Origin: Coniella vitis
Taxonomy: Eukaryota > Ascomycota > Sordariomycetes > Diaporthales > Schizoparmaceae
Length of the DNA: 64,000 nucleotides
Reading direction: 5' to 3'
Assembly: GCA_011317545.1 (NCBI GenBank)
Contig: WUJK01000007.1
Location: 2,604,001-2,668,000, forward strand
Made by a program: the position numbers and the translations under genes
Shown here: in pieces, positions 1 to 12,258 of the stretch
Layout: each line of letters starts with the position of its first letter
Position numbering within the stretch: the first letter of the stretch is position 1
Notes under the pieces: model-generated
Database searches by the model: none
The model's input: the letters and a program-made list of their open reading frames with translations, nothing else
Told to the model about the DNA's origin: nothing

Positions 1-122
1 TGATGGTGGACTTGGAGGAAACAGATATCAGAGCCGACAGACCTAGAGCCAGCCTGCAAGACACCGCTTGGTCGACCAAGTTAGCCCACGAATACAAGGG
101 CGTCAGAGGAGAAGACCTATAG
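1..122 (+). CDS. C-terminal end of an unidentified gene, cut by the window edge
   Basis: A plus-strand frame is open from the window edge to a TAG at 120-122, giving about 40 residues rich in charged amino acids and ending in EYKGVRGEDL. It lies tail to tail with the aminopeptidase gene whose stop is at 379, as expected for a real convergent neighbour. The fragment is too short to assign a family, and an ATG at position 3 may be internal. It could be a chance open frame. Confidence 0.4.
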   Translation, partial: MVDLEETDIRADRPRASLQDTAWSTKLAHEYKGVRGEDL

Positions 123-378
123 CCCGGTAATTAGATGATATTTTGGATACTCTCGTATAGCAGACCATGAATGCATGCAGTTTGCTGTACTTGATGGCTT
201 CATCTGCATCCATCTCAAATTCCAAGCAAGGACAAAATCAATAGTCGTAGCTTGTCTGTCAAAAGCAATTCGTCCTTTCAAACGGGATATAATCTCGTAC
301 AATTGTTCAGTCTCATTTCTCTTTCTTCTTTTCTTTCTTTCTTTTTTTACCTTCTTCAAACAAGCATGTATTCATCGC

Positions 379-2075
379 TCAGCTCGACGAAATGAGCTTT
401 TCAATCTCATCTGCGTCCTTGATGACGGTCGTTAGGTTGTTGCAGCCAGTAGGTGTAATGACCACATTGTCCTCGATTCTATTTCATATTGACCAAACGT
501 TAACAAACCTTTTTGTCCACATCATCAAAGTCTGGTAATGAATTGACCGGGTTCTGATCATTCAAGGATAAATAATGGCTTTTTGACTTACCTCACACCA
601 CCCACATCCCAGTACTTTTCCAGCACGCTCTCGTCAATGTACTTGGCCGTTGCGGGGTCCTTGAGTGCAGGCTCGATGATGAACTTGCAAAAGTAAATCT
701 GTCGATCGATCCACAATAAAAGGTCACATGGGGTTAGTTTTCGGGAATAGCTCTTGATGTCAACACGGGGAAGAGAAGAAGAAGAAGAAGAAGAAGAAGG
801 AGAAGCAGTACGCACACCTGGCTCGACGGTAATGACAGCTCCAGCAGGCAGCGTGCCTCTCTTCCTCAGATAGCGAAACATGGTGTCCTTGTCGGCATAG
901 TTGGGGTTACCGCCCGTGTCGTGCGTGTCCATACCCAAGTAGTGGCCCAGTCCGTGTGGGAAGAAGGCAACGCTGGTGCGGCTGCTGAAAATTTCCTCCT
1001 TGTCACCCCTGAGGATACCCAGCTCCAGGAGTCCGTCAATGGCGATGCGGTGCGCCGTCTCGTGCACGTCGTCCCAGCTCACTCCTTCTTTGAGCATGGC
1101 GATGCTCTCGTTTTGCATCCGCAGGACAATATCGTAGATGGCGCGGCTCTCGGGCGTGAACTTGCCGTTGACGGGGAATGTGCGCGTAATGTCACTGGCG
1201 TAGCAGTCGAGCTCGCACCCGGCGTCCATGAGAACATTGAGCTTGCCTGCGAGGGGTTGGTCGTTGCGGACGTAGTGCAGGGTGGCGGCTGCGCGGCCCG
1301 AGGCGGCGATCACGTCGTAGGCCATGTTGCGGGCGTTCTTGTCTGTGCAGTTGGCAAGGAAGGCCGAGTGCAGCTCGCCTTCGTTGGAGGCGTGCTTGAC
1401 CCTTTGCATGACGGCTTTGTGGCCTGCGGAGGAAATGGCGTTGGCCTTCTGAATGAGGGCGATTTCATAGGGGCTCTTGATGGAGCGGCTGTTCTCGATG
1501 GCTTCCTTGAGGATGCTTAGGTTCTTGTCGTCGAACTCGAGAAACGTGATGTCGTCCGAGACTTGGCCGGGGACGGCAAAGACGGTCTTGGAGGACGACG
1601 ACGACGAGGCCAGGTGGGCGAGGGAGCCGTTGACGTCGGTGGTGTACCGCACATCGTCCACGTCGTATTCCTGGAGGGCCTCTTCTGGCGAGAGAGGAAG
1701 ACCGGACCAGATCACGGACTCGGGGTCGACGGGGGGAATGTACAGGGTCGCCTTATCGGTGCTGATATCGTACGTGTAGTGGCAGTCGGGCAGATTGCAA
1801 CCCGTGAGGTAGTAAAAGGAGCGGCGTTGCCTGTGAAGACCAAGCGTTAGCAGGCCAAGCCTTCAACCACCGACCAAGTTCCGGACGAGAAGCGAGTGTG
1901 CCACCAACCGAAAGTGCTCCTCCTGGTCACAGTCCTCGTGCAGCTTGGCCTTCTTGCTCTCGACGTAAATGACGCCCGTCGCATTGGGAATCTTGTTGCG
2001 AATGTAGTCGACAACCTTTTTGGCGTGTAGCTTGCCCGGGTACTTGCCCTTGAGCGTTTCTTCGTAGGAAGCCAT
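379..2075 (-). CDS. pepP: Xaa-Pro aminopeptidase (M24B, PepP type)
   Basis: Cytosolic-type metallopeptidase that removes an N-terminal residue preceding proline. Exons: 1909-2075, 816-1830, 592-698 and 379-478 (minus strand). All three introns are GT-AG and keep frame, giving 462 residues, the usual length for fungal PepP. The start ATG at 2073-2075 opens MASYEETLKGKYPGKLHAKK. An N-terminal aminopeptidase-P domain is followed by the pita-bread fold. HGLGHYLGMDTHDTGG and the VEPG segment (at the exon 2/3 junction) carry metal and active-site residues; DAGCELDCYASDITRTFP supplies the metal-binding Asp pair. The last exon encodes RIEDNVVITPTGCNNLT, the final metal-site Glu region. The intron at 699-815 contains a GAA microsatellite (about 772-800). 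No signal peptide is visible. Family assignment is firm. Confidence 0.93.
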
Positions 2076-3049
2076 GGCTGTTATTTGGCAACGGGGGACG
2101 AGCGTGGTAGAGACCGGCAGTGGGGTTCTGGCAAGAGAGAAACTGGTGAGGCTATTCCCAGCTCGAGTTCGCGACGAGAGCGACACAAATGATGCGCGCT
2201 GGCTGCAAGATCCAAGTACGATGTTGTCGCACCAGAAGGAGGGCGGTCCTGTTTTCTGCAGAGGTGACAGCCTCAAATACAGAGTATGGCTCGATGCGCG
2301 ACCAAGAGAGACCAGGCGATGCATGTACGCGAAAGTTTGAGGCAGGAAAAAGAACCGACTGTTGCAAGATCACAGAAAAGGAAAGGCCGAGACGGCTTGC
2401 GTCGGCCATGGACTTCTCACGAGTGCGAAGCCCGCAGCTGCGAGAGTTGCTCACAGTGTTGCAGGGAACTGAGCTGCCCCGCGCTGTCAGAAAGCTACCC
2501 CACCTGTCCACCAAGCCCACCAAGCCCACCAAGCCCACTGGAGCCCCTCCACTACTCTGTGCAAGGGGCGGCCTGTCACAGCCTTGGAAGCCACAGAAGG
2601 CATTGAAGGCTGTAAATCAACACTGTTTCAGGCTTACTATTTAATGCTGCTACAGCTCTATAGCATCGGAACCAACACACTGGGCGCTGGAAACGGGATA
2701 CCTAGGTATATAATATAGAACTAAACAACCAGCCGATACGCTTTCCAGCCGCCTGTCCAGCTGGTCCGATCCACCACCACATTGACTGATATTTACGCTA
2801 TACGACCAAGGAGGTCATTCTATTATCGCTCGCAATTGTACATATACGCTTTTATGCTTATGTTGATGCTTCAAGTCACCGCTCGCCTAACCGCTCGATG
2901 CACACATCGGGTTTACATATCCATCCAGTACGAATCCAACTCGCTTGTCCGTGTATATACTAGTAATAGACTCCCCATGGCATCCTCTGTGAGATAGAAG
3001 TGTATACAACAAGCCACTGGTTTGTAGCGAGGGCCAACAAGTCCTGGTC
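2076..3049. other. Intergenic: 5' flank of pepP and 3' flank of the PREG cyclin gene
   Basis: No supportable gene. It holds the pepP upstream region and a short tandem array of a 9-bp unit (CCACCAAGC-like, about 2508-2540). Open frames here lack family features and overlap one another. Confidence 0.5.
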
Positions 3050-4312
3050 TTAATGCGAGAATCTCCCCTTGAGCCCTGCATGACTGGGTATCTTCAAATT
3101 CAACTTGACCTCCCCGCTGCCCCCTCCACCGCCGTCATCACTGATGCCGCTTAACTCAGGCCCATTCTTCATTGTAATCCAATGCTCCTGCAGCACCGGT
3201 GCGCCCACAACAAGCTCAAATCCGCACAAGAAGCAGAAGCTTATCTCGAGCCGCGCCAGCTCCAGCTCACTCACGCCACCCACTTTGGCCACTTTCGAGT
3301 GCGGATAGCTCAAGTCCTCCAGCACCTTCATGGCAACGCGCAGGCCCGCCAACAACAAACGATGCGCATTTCGCTTTGTCACGGCCACGGCGCGCTCCTC
3401 AACTGCCAGGCGGTGGATGTAGAGCGATGTCGCTAGGTACACAGCCGTCGACATGGGGCAGAAGCGGTGAATACGCAGGAGATAGTCCGAAATCCCAATG
3501 GGTGGCGGCTTTTTGGAATAGAACTTGCGCGTTATGGCGCTGTGTTGGAGGTTGAGGGGCTGGCTGTTGGCCCCGATGACGACGTATGGTGCTGGTGGTT
3601 GTGTGGACGAATGTGCAGATGCGTTTTCGAAGGACCCTGTGGTGCCTGGCTCGAGATTCGAAATGGTTTTCATGTACACGCCATCGACAGGTGCAGCCGG
3701 AGTGGTGGAATTTGAGGTATTAGTACTGCTTGTAGAAGAAGCAAGCGCGGGCCTGGAGGTACGCGTCGAGGTCGGCATAAAGAGACCTGGTGATTGCTGC
3801 TGCTCTTGCTGCTGCGGAGTGTCGTCGCTACCGCTTGGTATTGTCTTTGGCGGCCCCGGTGTGCTTCCAGCATCCTGTGTTGTCTGGCGCGCCGCCATCT
3901 CGCGCAGCCGCGCAAGGCTCTTTTCCGAGTAGTTCCTGACTATGTTCTCCTTTTCGGCCTGCATGCCCCTCATGTGTGGGACGTGGGGCGTCTCGGGTGG
4001 CGGCGTTGGTGGGATGTCGCCAGTTACACGCACGAGAGCCTCGACGCCAGCGCTGAGCAGCTTGAGAGCTGCCAGCGGTGGGACCTTGAAGATATCGTCG
4101 GGTTGTGCATTGAGCTCGGGGGACGCAATGGGCTGCAGGTTCGGCGTGGGCGGCTGGAGGACGAGGCGAGGATCGGTCGAAGGGTTCGGTGGGGGAGGTG
4201 GCGAGCATGGGGTCGAGGTTGCATCTTGATGGTGGTGGTGGTTGTTGTTGTTGTTGTTGGTATTGTCGTGCGGTGGCGCTGCTGCCCCTGCATCTTGGGG
4301 GCTTGGCGACAT
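3050..4312 (-). CDS. preg: PREG/Pho80-type cyclin (phosphate-response CDK partner)
   Basis: Single exon, 420 residues, start ATG at 4310-4312 (MSPSPQDAG). The first half is low complexity and presumably disordered, with Asn, His, Pro, Ser and Thr runs. The cyclin box lies at about residues 265-370: ISDYLLRIHRFCPMSTAVYL, RNAHRLLLAGLRVAMKVLED and GGVSELELARLEISFCFLCG, which is the Pho80/PREG pattern. In Neurospora and yeast such cyclins bind the PGOV/Pho85 kinase and restrain the NUC-1/Pho4 activator when phosphate is ample; transfer of that role here is by family. A CACGTGGG sequence, the type bound by NUC-1/Pho4, lies about 530 bp upstream (4842-4849), but such hexamers are common. Other Pho85-family cyclins share this fold, so the exact paralogue is less certain than the family. 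Confidence 0.85.
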   Translation of the reverse strand: MSPSPQDAGAAAPPHDNTNNNNNNHHHHQDATSTPCSPPPPPNPSTDPRLVLQPPTPNLQPIASPELNAQPDDIFKVPPLAALKLLSAGVEALVRVTGDIPPTPPPETPHVPHMRGMQAEKENIVRNYSEKSLARLREMAARQTTQDAGSTPGPPKTIPSGSDDTPQQQEQQQSPGLFMPTSTRTSRPALASSTSSTNTSNSTTPAAPVDGVYMKTISNLEPGTTGSFENASAHSSTQPPAPYVVIGANSQPLNLQHSAITRKFYSKKPPPIGISDYLLRIHRFCPMSTAVYLATSLYIHRLAVEERAVAVTKRNAHRLLLAGLRVAMKVLEDLSYPHSKVAKVGGVSELELARLEISFCFLCGFELVVGAPVLQEHWITMKNGPELSGISDDGGGGGSGEVKLNLKIPSHAGLKGRFSH

Positions 4313-7142
4313 CCCGCCTGGCGTAATCGTCCCTGTTTTATTTTTCCTTCTATCTGGGGTTCTGAATGCGCCGCTTGGGGAGCGAGGACCCTGCGTTTGG
4401 TTGATTCGACTCGAGCGCAGGACACACGACAGCAGCGACTCGATGCACGCTGACGAAGGTGGGTAGCGTTGCTGACTGCTTCCCTCTTTTAGAAAGGGTT
4501 CGTTATGCTGTTATGTGGGATCGCACAGCCAGAAAGCTTCCGAACGAGTAGAACGGATGGCTTGTCTTGCTCTTTTTCTCTTGCGGGAATAGGGGTCGTA
4601 CGGCAATGGTGAGCCGGCGGTCCAACCCTGTCCTTTTATGGGTGTCTTTCTTCCTTTTTTTTTCCTGTTTTGCCTTCCAGGCTTGTACAGTGAATGCTCT
4701 TCAGCGGTGCTCAGGAACTGGAAGAGAACAGAACCAAGATACTACCCGTCAGAAGCGGAAAGAGGAGGAAGCCACCGGATCGGAAACAAGAAAAGGCAGG
4801 AAAAAAAAAGGGTTCTCCTCCACCTTCGCTTGTTGCCGGTTCACGTGGGTCGTGGAGTCGCGGCGTGTCGCACCGTGCCGTGTCAGTGTCCAGGCGTGCC
4901 TGTCTGGTCTTTGGTCTTTTGAGAATACGGAGCCTTTCCCTTTTCCTTCGCCTTGGAAGGAGTCGAGTCAAGTTCGTTCACGGTGCCAGACCAGGCCAGG
5001 CCAGGCCAGAACCGTTTCCTCTCTTTTCTTTTCTCGACCACAAATGCAGGCAATATGCACAGTCTTGTATTAAACAGGCTCGGCTGGTAGGTCGGGATCA
5101 CGTTGGCCAGAGTGCAGTGGAGAAGAATCTTCGAAAAAAGGGCAATCTTAGCATCAGGCTGCTCATGATCTCGCTTTTCTGAAGCGGTGGTGTCGTCAGC
5201 CTCTCTCTCACCACAGCGTTTGGTCTTTGTTTCCTGGATTGAAATTGGTTCCTCGTCGAATTCGAGTTCGAGTTCGAGCTGGAGCTGGATTTGGTTCGAG
5301 AACGGGATTGAGTTGCGAAATGATAAATGGATCGCAAGCGATATTATATGACGAAAGACTCGGTCGCGTCCAGTCTTAGCGGATTGTGACTCTGCCTGCT
5401 CGTTTGGGTGGGATTGGCCTTTTAGTGGCCTTCTTGTTTTCCTTCCTTTCTTGGCGCTCCCCTCTCGAGGCTCACGAGATCAGTCAATTCTCGAGAGAAG
5501 ATGATATATCACCTGCCTAGATGACACCTTCATATGCATCAGTGGAAATAGACAAGATGCAGTATCCAAAATGTTGTCGTCTTTGCAAGGCCAGAATTCA
5601 TATTATATCGAGCTGCTGAGGCGCAAGTACCAATGTAACAAGGAAGAAGGGAGCGGAGAGGGCCCAAAGTACAGAACTTGCTCAGTTGCCAGAGGAGGCG
5701 GGTACCAGGCTGCCTGGGTACGTACCTATACCCGCTGCAGCCTTTTTCTTCCCAGGGTCCTTAGCGTTGCAGCACGCAGCTGCTAGCCAAGTCGCAGTGC
5801 AGTGCGGTAAGCGGCTAAGTGCTATAACAACACCCTAGAAGCCCGCCAGTAACACCCACAGCACATCACCGTGCCACGCCTGCACGCTGAAAAGGACGGG
5901 TCCGGGGCCCAGGGTTTGGCAAGATCCGCCCCAGTGGTCTTGTTGTCCCCAGGGGTCCAACAGGCTCTAGAACCTAACTGTAACTCTGTTCGTGATCGAC
6001 ATTCCAATATCAGATCGCCACGACAGACTTAACGCGAACGAACGACAGCGGTTCTTGATCCCAAACCGAGGCTGAAGCCCGCAAGCAATGGAAAATAATA
6101 AACATTTATTTGTATTCATACATATGGAAAGAAAACACAGAATGAGGAAGGGGGAAAAAAACGTGAAACTGGGCTGCCATATGTCCCGCTCTTTTTCGTA
6201 TTCAAATTTTCGGATTAGCTCCTGTCCCAAGTAGTCGCGGGTATTTCTCTTGAAAGTGCCCTTTTGTTTTTTCCAGATATACTCGATGATGCCATAAATC
6301 ATCCCACCTTTTTTTCCCTTTTCAAGCACTTGGAATTATTTGCTTTGGAGCCAGCCGTACTGGGCATGGTACATAGTAGCGCTGTGACTTGTCTTTTGCC
6401 CGTGTAACCTTTATAATGGCATGGCGGCTACTGCCGAACCTCACCCCCAAAAAAGCCATAGAGCCGTTACAGCGCAGAGTTTCAACGCCACAGCGGCGCC
6501 AGTTGCATGGTACAGGGCTACAAGCGTAAAAGTCCAAAGCAGACAACAAACAATCGCCTTCATCACCTATGTTGAGGTACATATCTCAGTGGCAAATCTA
6601 TTGACAACATGCAAGAGAGATAATAAAAGCGAATAATGCAAGTCTGTAGATCTTTTGTTAGAACCTTCCAAGATACTTAAATTTGCCTCCTTCTCCCCCA
6701 TTTGTTTCTATCCTTTCAAGCCATTCTACACTGTGCTTTGACAACCTTGGCAGTCGCAATCCAGGTGCCATCCAACCAGCCTCCATCACATGCTCCCCGG
6801 GCAAGTAACGGTCTAGAACTCCGCCTAGCCTTTTGATGAAACACCGTGGCTGTATTGACGGGGTAAGCCGAGGCTCGTCACTTATACATCGTACAGTTCG
6901 TACTAAAACCTGCATACACAGCTTGCACTTTGTAATGCGCCGATTCGTTCTGCTTGCGGTGCCACGCTTTGGGCTTCAAATAAACGTATGTTTGTCCTCG
7001 TAAATGCTTCCTTGTTGTCCCCAATCCATGAAAGAATGCTATGATTTGACAAGACCAAAGCGATGCTATGGTAATACAAGTATCGAGATGGAAAGCCTCC
7101 AATCCATACCTACACACTAGGATCCAGATCTGGTTGCCGGAA
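4313..7142. other. Intergenic, 2.8 kb, no gene recognised
   Basis: Upstream region of the PREG cyclin and downstream of the TPP enzyme. Pyrimidine/purine-rich tracts occur at about 4640-4810. One copy of the dispersed word TACATAGTA lies at 6370-6378. No open frame shows a recognisable domain or a credible start with spliced continuation. Confidence 0.5.
4842..4849. promoter_or_regulatory. CACGTGGG, possible NUC-1/Pho4-type site upstream of the PREG cyclin
   Basis: The sequence CACGTGGG is directly visible about 530 bp before the cyclin start codon. Pho4/NUC-1-family bHLH factors prefer CACGTG with a G/T 3' flank. A 6-bp palindrome is expected about 15 times in 64 kb, so this is only suggestive of feedback control. 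Confidence 0.2.
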
Positions 7143-9371
7143 TTAGCAATCCTTGAGTACCTTGCAATCCAATACTGCACTCGTCCCATTCTGGACACTC
7201 TCAATGGCCTCCTTGATGATGCGATCAAGATCTTTGACATTGTCCACTTTTGCTGCGTACAATTCGCCACAGGCAGCGGCCTTGGCTATGCCCGCATAAT
7301 CTGGCGTTGGATTAAAGGCAATGTTGATCTCCTCGTTGGTCGCCTGGGACCCCAGCCCGTCTGGATGCACCAGCAACAGCGATCTTCGAGGTGCGTTCCA
7401 CCCTATACAATCACTAAACGTCAGCACTCTGCGGCACCCACGAGGGAGCTCGGTGGACCTGCACACTCACCATTGTTGTTCAGCACGATTGTTAACACGG
7501 GAATATTGTAACGGTGTGCAATCCAGTAGACACTCCCAGGGACGGTGAAGAGGAAAGTTCCGTCACCAACAATCTGCACCACAAACTTGCCCTTGCCCGG
7601 TCCACCATTCTCACGGTCGGATGCGAGCTTGATGCCCAATGCACCACCGCCGGACCAGCCAAGACCACCGCCACCACAGTTGATCCACGAGCCCGGTTCT
7701 TCGGGTTGCAAATTCTCATGCACAAAGCCAGTATTGGTCACTGCTTCAATGGCCCAAATGGTCTCCTTGGGACATAGTTCCCGGAGCCTATGACTAAGAT
7801 AGCCTGTACCAAACTCTCCACTTTCAGTGGGTTTGATGCGCGACTCAATGTCCAAAAGGCGCTCTTTATGGCTTCTCTGTAGTGCTTCCCATCGCTTGTT
7901 AGCCTCAGCACTTGTGAGCTGCGTCTGCAAGCTCTCACTAGTCTTGAGGTAGTCTGTTATCTGCTCCACGGCAACAAAGCTGTCGGCCCTATAACGCTGC
8001 ACGGCATTAATGTAAAAGACTGGCATCATATCCTTGAGAGGATCGCAGTCAATGTGGAAGATCTGGGCGTCATCTTTAGGCTTGCATCCAGTTGGGATCC
8101 ACGGCACGTCGCAGTCCAAGACCACAATGACGTCCGCAGTTTGGATAGCTTCGTCACGCCCGAACCTCAACCCTAGACATCCTGGGTGCGATGCGGGAAA
8201 ACACATATCACTGCCTCCCGTGTCCAGGACCCGCAGACCCTTGACAGTGTTGGCAAGCTCAACCAGCTTGGCGGGGATTTTGTGGTTTCGTCCAGAGTAT
8301 GCCGTAATGAGGAGCGGCTCCTTTGCGCCCGCCAGCGCCTCTGCAATGCCCTTGACTCGATGTGATGGCAAGCCTCCCAGCTCGACTGGCTCCCAGTACT
8401 TTTGGTCAACCGAGTAGGGCTCAATTTCCTCCTCCATCACTTCGCGTGCACCGCACATGTAGACGGGACCCTGGGGAGCCGAAAGAGCATACTGCATGGC
8501 TCGGTTCACCAGCTGCTTGACGTTCTTGCCGGTTTTGAACTCTCCGCTGTACCGCATGTACTGTGCTAGGATTTGCTTCTGGTCGGGGACATCTTGAACC
8601 CAATGAATGTATTCGGTGCGAGATCCACGCATCTCGCCTTCGATGGTAAAGGGCGAAAGACCCGCAAAGAGGAAGACTGGTGCTCGCCCAGTGCTGGCGT
8701 TGTGGACGGCCGCGCCAAAGCCCTGTGTTCCCACGTCAACGTGGACAATGACCGCTTGAGGCTTGTTTGTGAGCCGTGCATATCCATCAGCCATTGACAT
8801 GGCCACCATCTATAGTGTGTAAGTCATACGAACATTGTAAGCGGGAGCCCACCAATCATCTGCCGAGCTTGCTCACCTCATTGGGGCATGTTATAATGCG
8901 AGGAAACGTAGACTTTTGCTCACGTTGGCCCTTGACCATGGCTTCAATGATACTTGGGTGGTCCGAGCCCAAATTGACGAAGCAATGGGTCACTCCTGCC
9001 TCGGCTAGGGCTTCGAAGAAGGCAAAAGAGGCAGTGTACGTGTGGGGCGACGTTGATGCGCTGTGTGCTGATCTGATTTGCTGGAGAGAAGTAGGTGTTG
9101 CTGCTTGGAGGCCACACGGCAATGCTGAAGCCTTTACACGAGGTGTGACGGGAGAAGAGGCCGCGACAATCGATGTCTTGCCGTTGTCGCAAGCATCACG
9201 GCCCCTGCCATGAAGACTTCGGGAGTGAAGACGGGCTGCAGCAGCACGGCCAACAGGTGCCGCATTGCATATTCCCGGTCCTCGCAAGCACTGGGCGCCT
9301 GCGAGCTGGTAGTGGTGATGGTGGTGGTGACTTGACAACTTGGAGAGCGGGGTTCTCGACCTAGGAATCAT
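7143..9371 (-). CDS. Thiamine-diphosphate-dependent enzyme, acetolactate synthase-like, probably mitochondrial
   Basis: Exons 8877-9371, 7471-8809 and 7143-7402 (minus strand) with two GT-AG introns give 697 residues. The N-terminus MIPRSRTPLSKLSS is Arg/Ser-rich without acids and resembles a mitochondrial presequence; it includes six consecutive His. The TPP N-domain follows (LAEAGVTHCFVNLGSDHPS), with the catalytic-type Glu in CPNEMVAMSMADGYAR spanning intron 1. A central domain and the C-terminal TPP-binding domain follow: IVGDGTFLF...VLTIVLNNNG, the GDG-to-NN motif that holds Mg-diphosphate; intron 2 cuts just after NNN. It differs from canonical ILV2, so the substrate is unknown; acetolactate synthase, 2-hydroxyacyl lyase or aryl-decarboxylase activity are all possible. 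Start ATG at 9369-9371. Confidence 0.85.
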
Positions 9372-10441
9372 GGTTGCGATTGTGGTTGCGGGGGAGATGA
9401 GATCGGATTGGAGGGAAGAGATTCGAGAACAGCTTAGAGGTCAAGGATGCAATTGATTGCAGGTTGCCAGGGTTCAGGTTGGCTGGTGTGTTGCTTTTTG
9501 CTTTGGCCCAGGCAGAGACTGATAAAGGGAGGAAGGGAGGAACCAAATCTAGTTGCTGCCCTTTGCAACTGCCACTTGAGTTGTTGTTCTGGTCCATTAT
9601 CAACCGAACGGGTCAGAATAGGCAAGCACGGCATTAAGCAGCGAGGGGTCAAGTGTCCCGCATTTCCAACGCTCAACTGCGGCTTCCCCAGGCCCACTGC
9701 TTGCCAGCCTGGCCATGCTGGGGCACGACCTGCGGCATGTGGGTCTGTTGGGTTTCCCACACCCTTACCATAGTATTGAAAAGAGACAGTGCCATAATAA
9801 TGCTGCTTTTGATGCATCGTGGATAATCAGTCAGGTGTTTGCTTTGTTGTGTCATGATTGAAACAGCCGAGCCAATCGGCGTGCTGAACTGCTGTTAGGC
9901 CTGCCGTAAGACCTGCCGTAAGGCCTTGCCTTTCAGCGCTTAACAGCGGCTTTTGTTATCTGGCAGTGCACTACAGCCAGCACTTGGGCAAGCCTGGCAA
10001 GCTAGGCTACGGGTCCGAGCTGGGATCCCCTGCTACTAGAACTACTCTGTACAAGTACAGACAGTACTTATCTCTTCAATTACATACTATGTAGTTACAG
10101 TATAGCCCAAGTTGTGTCAGCACTACCTCCTTCCCACACCGTCTCTGCACCACCTCGGAATCCCGCAATCACGTGGCAAGCCATACCGATTCTCGTCTGA
10201 AGCAAGTGTTGATTGATTCTTGGTTCGCACATCTTCCGGCCCATGAAGCCAAGATCCTAGGCCTGTTCCCCAGCCGTTCTGGTGCACATATAAATGCCAA
10301 ATACGATTTCCGGCTTGAACTCCCATTTCCAATCGGTATCCCTGGTCAAGAAGGGGGGGAACAGGAGCCCTACCAGTTGAGTTCACAAGTCATCAACGAT
10401 CTGGATGGTTGATTTCTGACGACACTTCTGCTCCAGTGGTT
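9372..10441. other. Intergenic, 1.07 kb, no gene recognised
   Basis: Promoter side of the TPP enzyme and 3' flank of the LURP-one-like gene. Contains TACTATGTA at 10085-10093. No supportable coding region. Confidence 0.5.
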
Positions 10442-11113
10442 CATGAACTGCCGTCCTGCCCCTCCGCGGCTAACACCATCATGATCGCAGTAGCCTGAGA
10501 TCAAGAATGCATCAGATCAAGGTCCTCGAACGCAAGCTCGGCGTCAACAAATCAGACTCACTAGCGCCAGATCCATCCCTTCTGCTACGTCCAGCGTCCA
10601 GTTGGTCGTCCAACTCCAAGTCTTCTTCTCGGCATGCACCAGCAATACGTCCGAGTCGCCCAAGTACACGTTCGTCCGCGTTTTCAGCCAATTCTCTCCC
10701 TTGACCTTGAGATGCAGCAAAGACCCATCCTGCAGTGTGACATGGACATCAATTTTGTCTTTGAGTCTGAAATGAGCCACAAACTTGACGGCGGCATTCT
10801 CTGGCGTTTGACCCGGCAGCATCAGCAACCATGTACTCCGCATAGCTATGATCCTGCGCTGCAACTGGAAAACTGGCATGCGAGCTGCATCGAGGAGCAC
10901 TCGCTTCTCCTTCACAGACCAGGCGCTGGCATCTGTCGTAAAGACCTCCCTCGTCTGCTGTCCGGGCGTGATGTCCTTGATGCAGAAGTCCGATCCTGAT
11001 ACGTGCTTCCCCCAGCTCAGGTAGCCTCGCATGTGCAATGTGGTGGGTTGTTTGGCCACATAGTCGGGCAGCAGCGCAACAGGCTGGTTGGCGGGGTTGA
11101 TAGTAGGTTTCAT
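10442..11113 (-). CDS. LURP-one-related / tubby-C-like domain protein
   Basis: Exon 1 is 10562-11113 and exon 2 is 10442-10495 (minus strand); the GTGAGT donor and CAG acceptor remove an in-frame stop and yield 201 residues. The start is MKPTINPANQP. The chain has the beta-barrel LOR pattern: DFCIKDITPGQQTREVFTTD, then RVLLDAARMPVFQLQRRIIA, MRSTWLLMLPGQ, a run of alternating strands, and a last hydrophobic helix MDLALATAIMMVLAA partly in exon 2. The hydrophobic central helix of the tubby-like fold is therefore completed only by splicing. Biochemical function in fungi is unknown; phospholipid-scramblase-like lipid binding has been proposed for the superfold. No signal peptide. Confidence 0.8.
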
Positions 11114-12258
11114 TTTGCGACGATTCTTATGAAAGGTGAGCTATGAGTTGAATTTTGGTGACTGTCATCAGCCATGCCGATGGCGTTCTGTCTGACTTAT
11201 AAACTGATCACAAGCGTCATTAGGGCAGTCATTAAGGTACATGGGTACAAGGTATTGCCTCTTTGGGAAAGGCAGTGCACCTGCATGGTGAAGTATTATC
11301 GCAGGATTTCAGCCCCATGCGGAAAGCTGCGATTTGTTCATCATGATGCCCACGGCTCGAATCATTTCTACACTGCTTGGGCCATGGCATTCTCATTCGG
11401 TCCCTGAAAAAGAGAAACAAAGCTCCTCCAGGACGGATTCAGCGCAGACTGTGACTTGACTCGGCCGACCTTATGCGGATCCGAGGAACTTGCATATGTC
11501 AGCTGCTGTTTGTCACTACTGAACCGAACAGCGACGTCATAGGGGTCCCCGCGCGTTCCTGGACGATATCGACTGGCTAGTGAGTAATACTAGTCATAAC
11601 TCGGCCTGAAAACCAGCTGAAGTGGGAGTTGGTTGCTTGCAGGCCCCAGGTACGTGGGTGTACTGGGCTCGATTTTCTGCGTGACAGACACCCAGCTGAC
11701 TTGCAAACCAAGAAATTAATCGCAGGCGTCTATGTGCTGTCTATTCTCATGTCAGCATATGCATTGCTGTTGGACATCAATACCCGCTTCTTTGTGCGGC
11801 ACCCGCCCTTTCAAGGGACTTGCATCGGTGAGCGTTTACAGCGCGGTCACGAGCCGACAATACATACTTACATAGTATACAAGACAGCCATGGATTCGCC
11901 TCCTGCACATTATGGATCATTGTTCCAACTGGCGGAAATCAGTGATTGATAAGATAATCAGTGCTGGCCTCCATAGTACAAGCAAGCGATCGCCGCAGGG
12001 CTGCGGTGGGCCGTGGCGCCAAGCCCCAATTCAACGCTGTTTGACGCGCGTCCAATTTGTGACTGCAGCGAGTTTGTCTTGAATGGCGCAGCATCCACCC
12101 CTCTAACTGTTCTCTTTTCAGTCCTGGGCCTTTTAAAGCAGTCAATGGGCCGACGCATGGCAGTTCACCTGCGTCTCTGCCGCCACCTGCGTCGCTGTCG
12201 TCGACTTTTGCTGTGCATTCTTGTCCTTTTTCCGGTGTGTGTATTTTTCTTCGTCAGG
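11114..12258. other. Intergenic between divergent genes, 1.1 kb
   Basis: Shared 5' region of the LOR-like gene (-) and the secreted Gly-rich protein gene (+). Contains TACATAGTA at 11869-11877. An in-frame extension upstream of 12259 (ATGs at 12145 and 12157) is possible but adds a basic stretch before the likely signal peptide. Confidence 0.5.

Noticed and set aside
6658..6915. 85-codon minus-strand frame downstream of the TPP enzyme
   Set aside because: Some segments look protein-like, but there is no family match and no convincing exon partner.
10168..10173. CACGTG sites at several places as a phosphate regulon
   Set aside because: The number seen is no more than chance for a 6-bp palindrome, so no regulon can be claimed.
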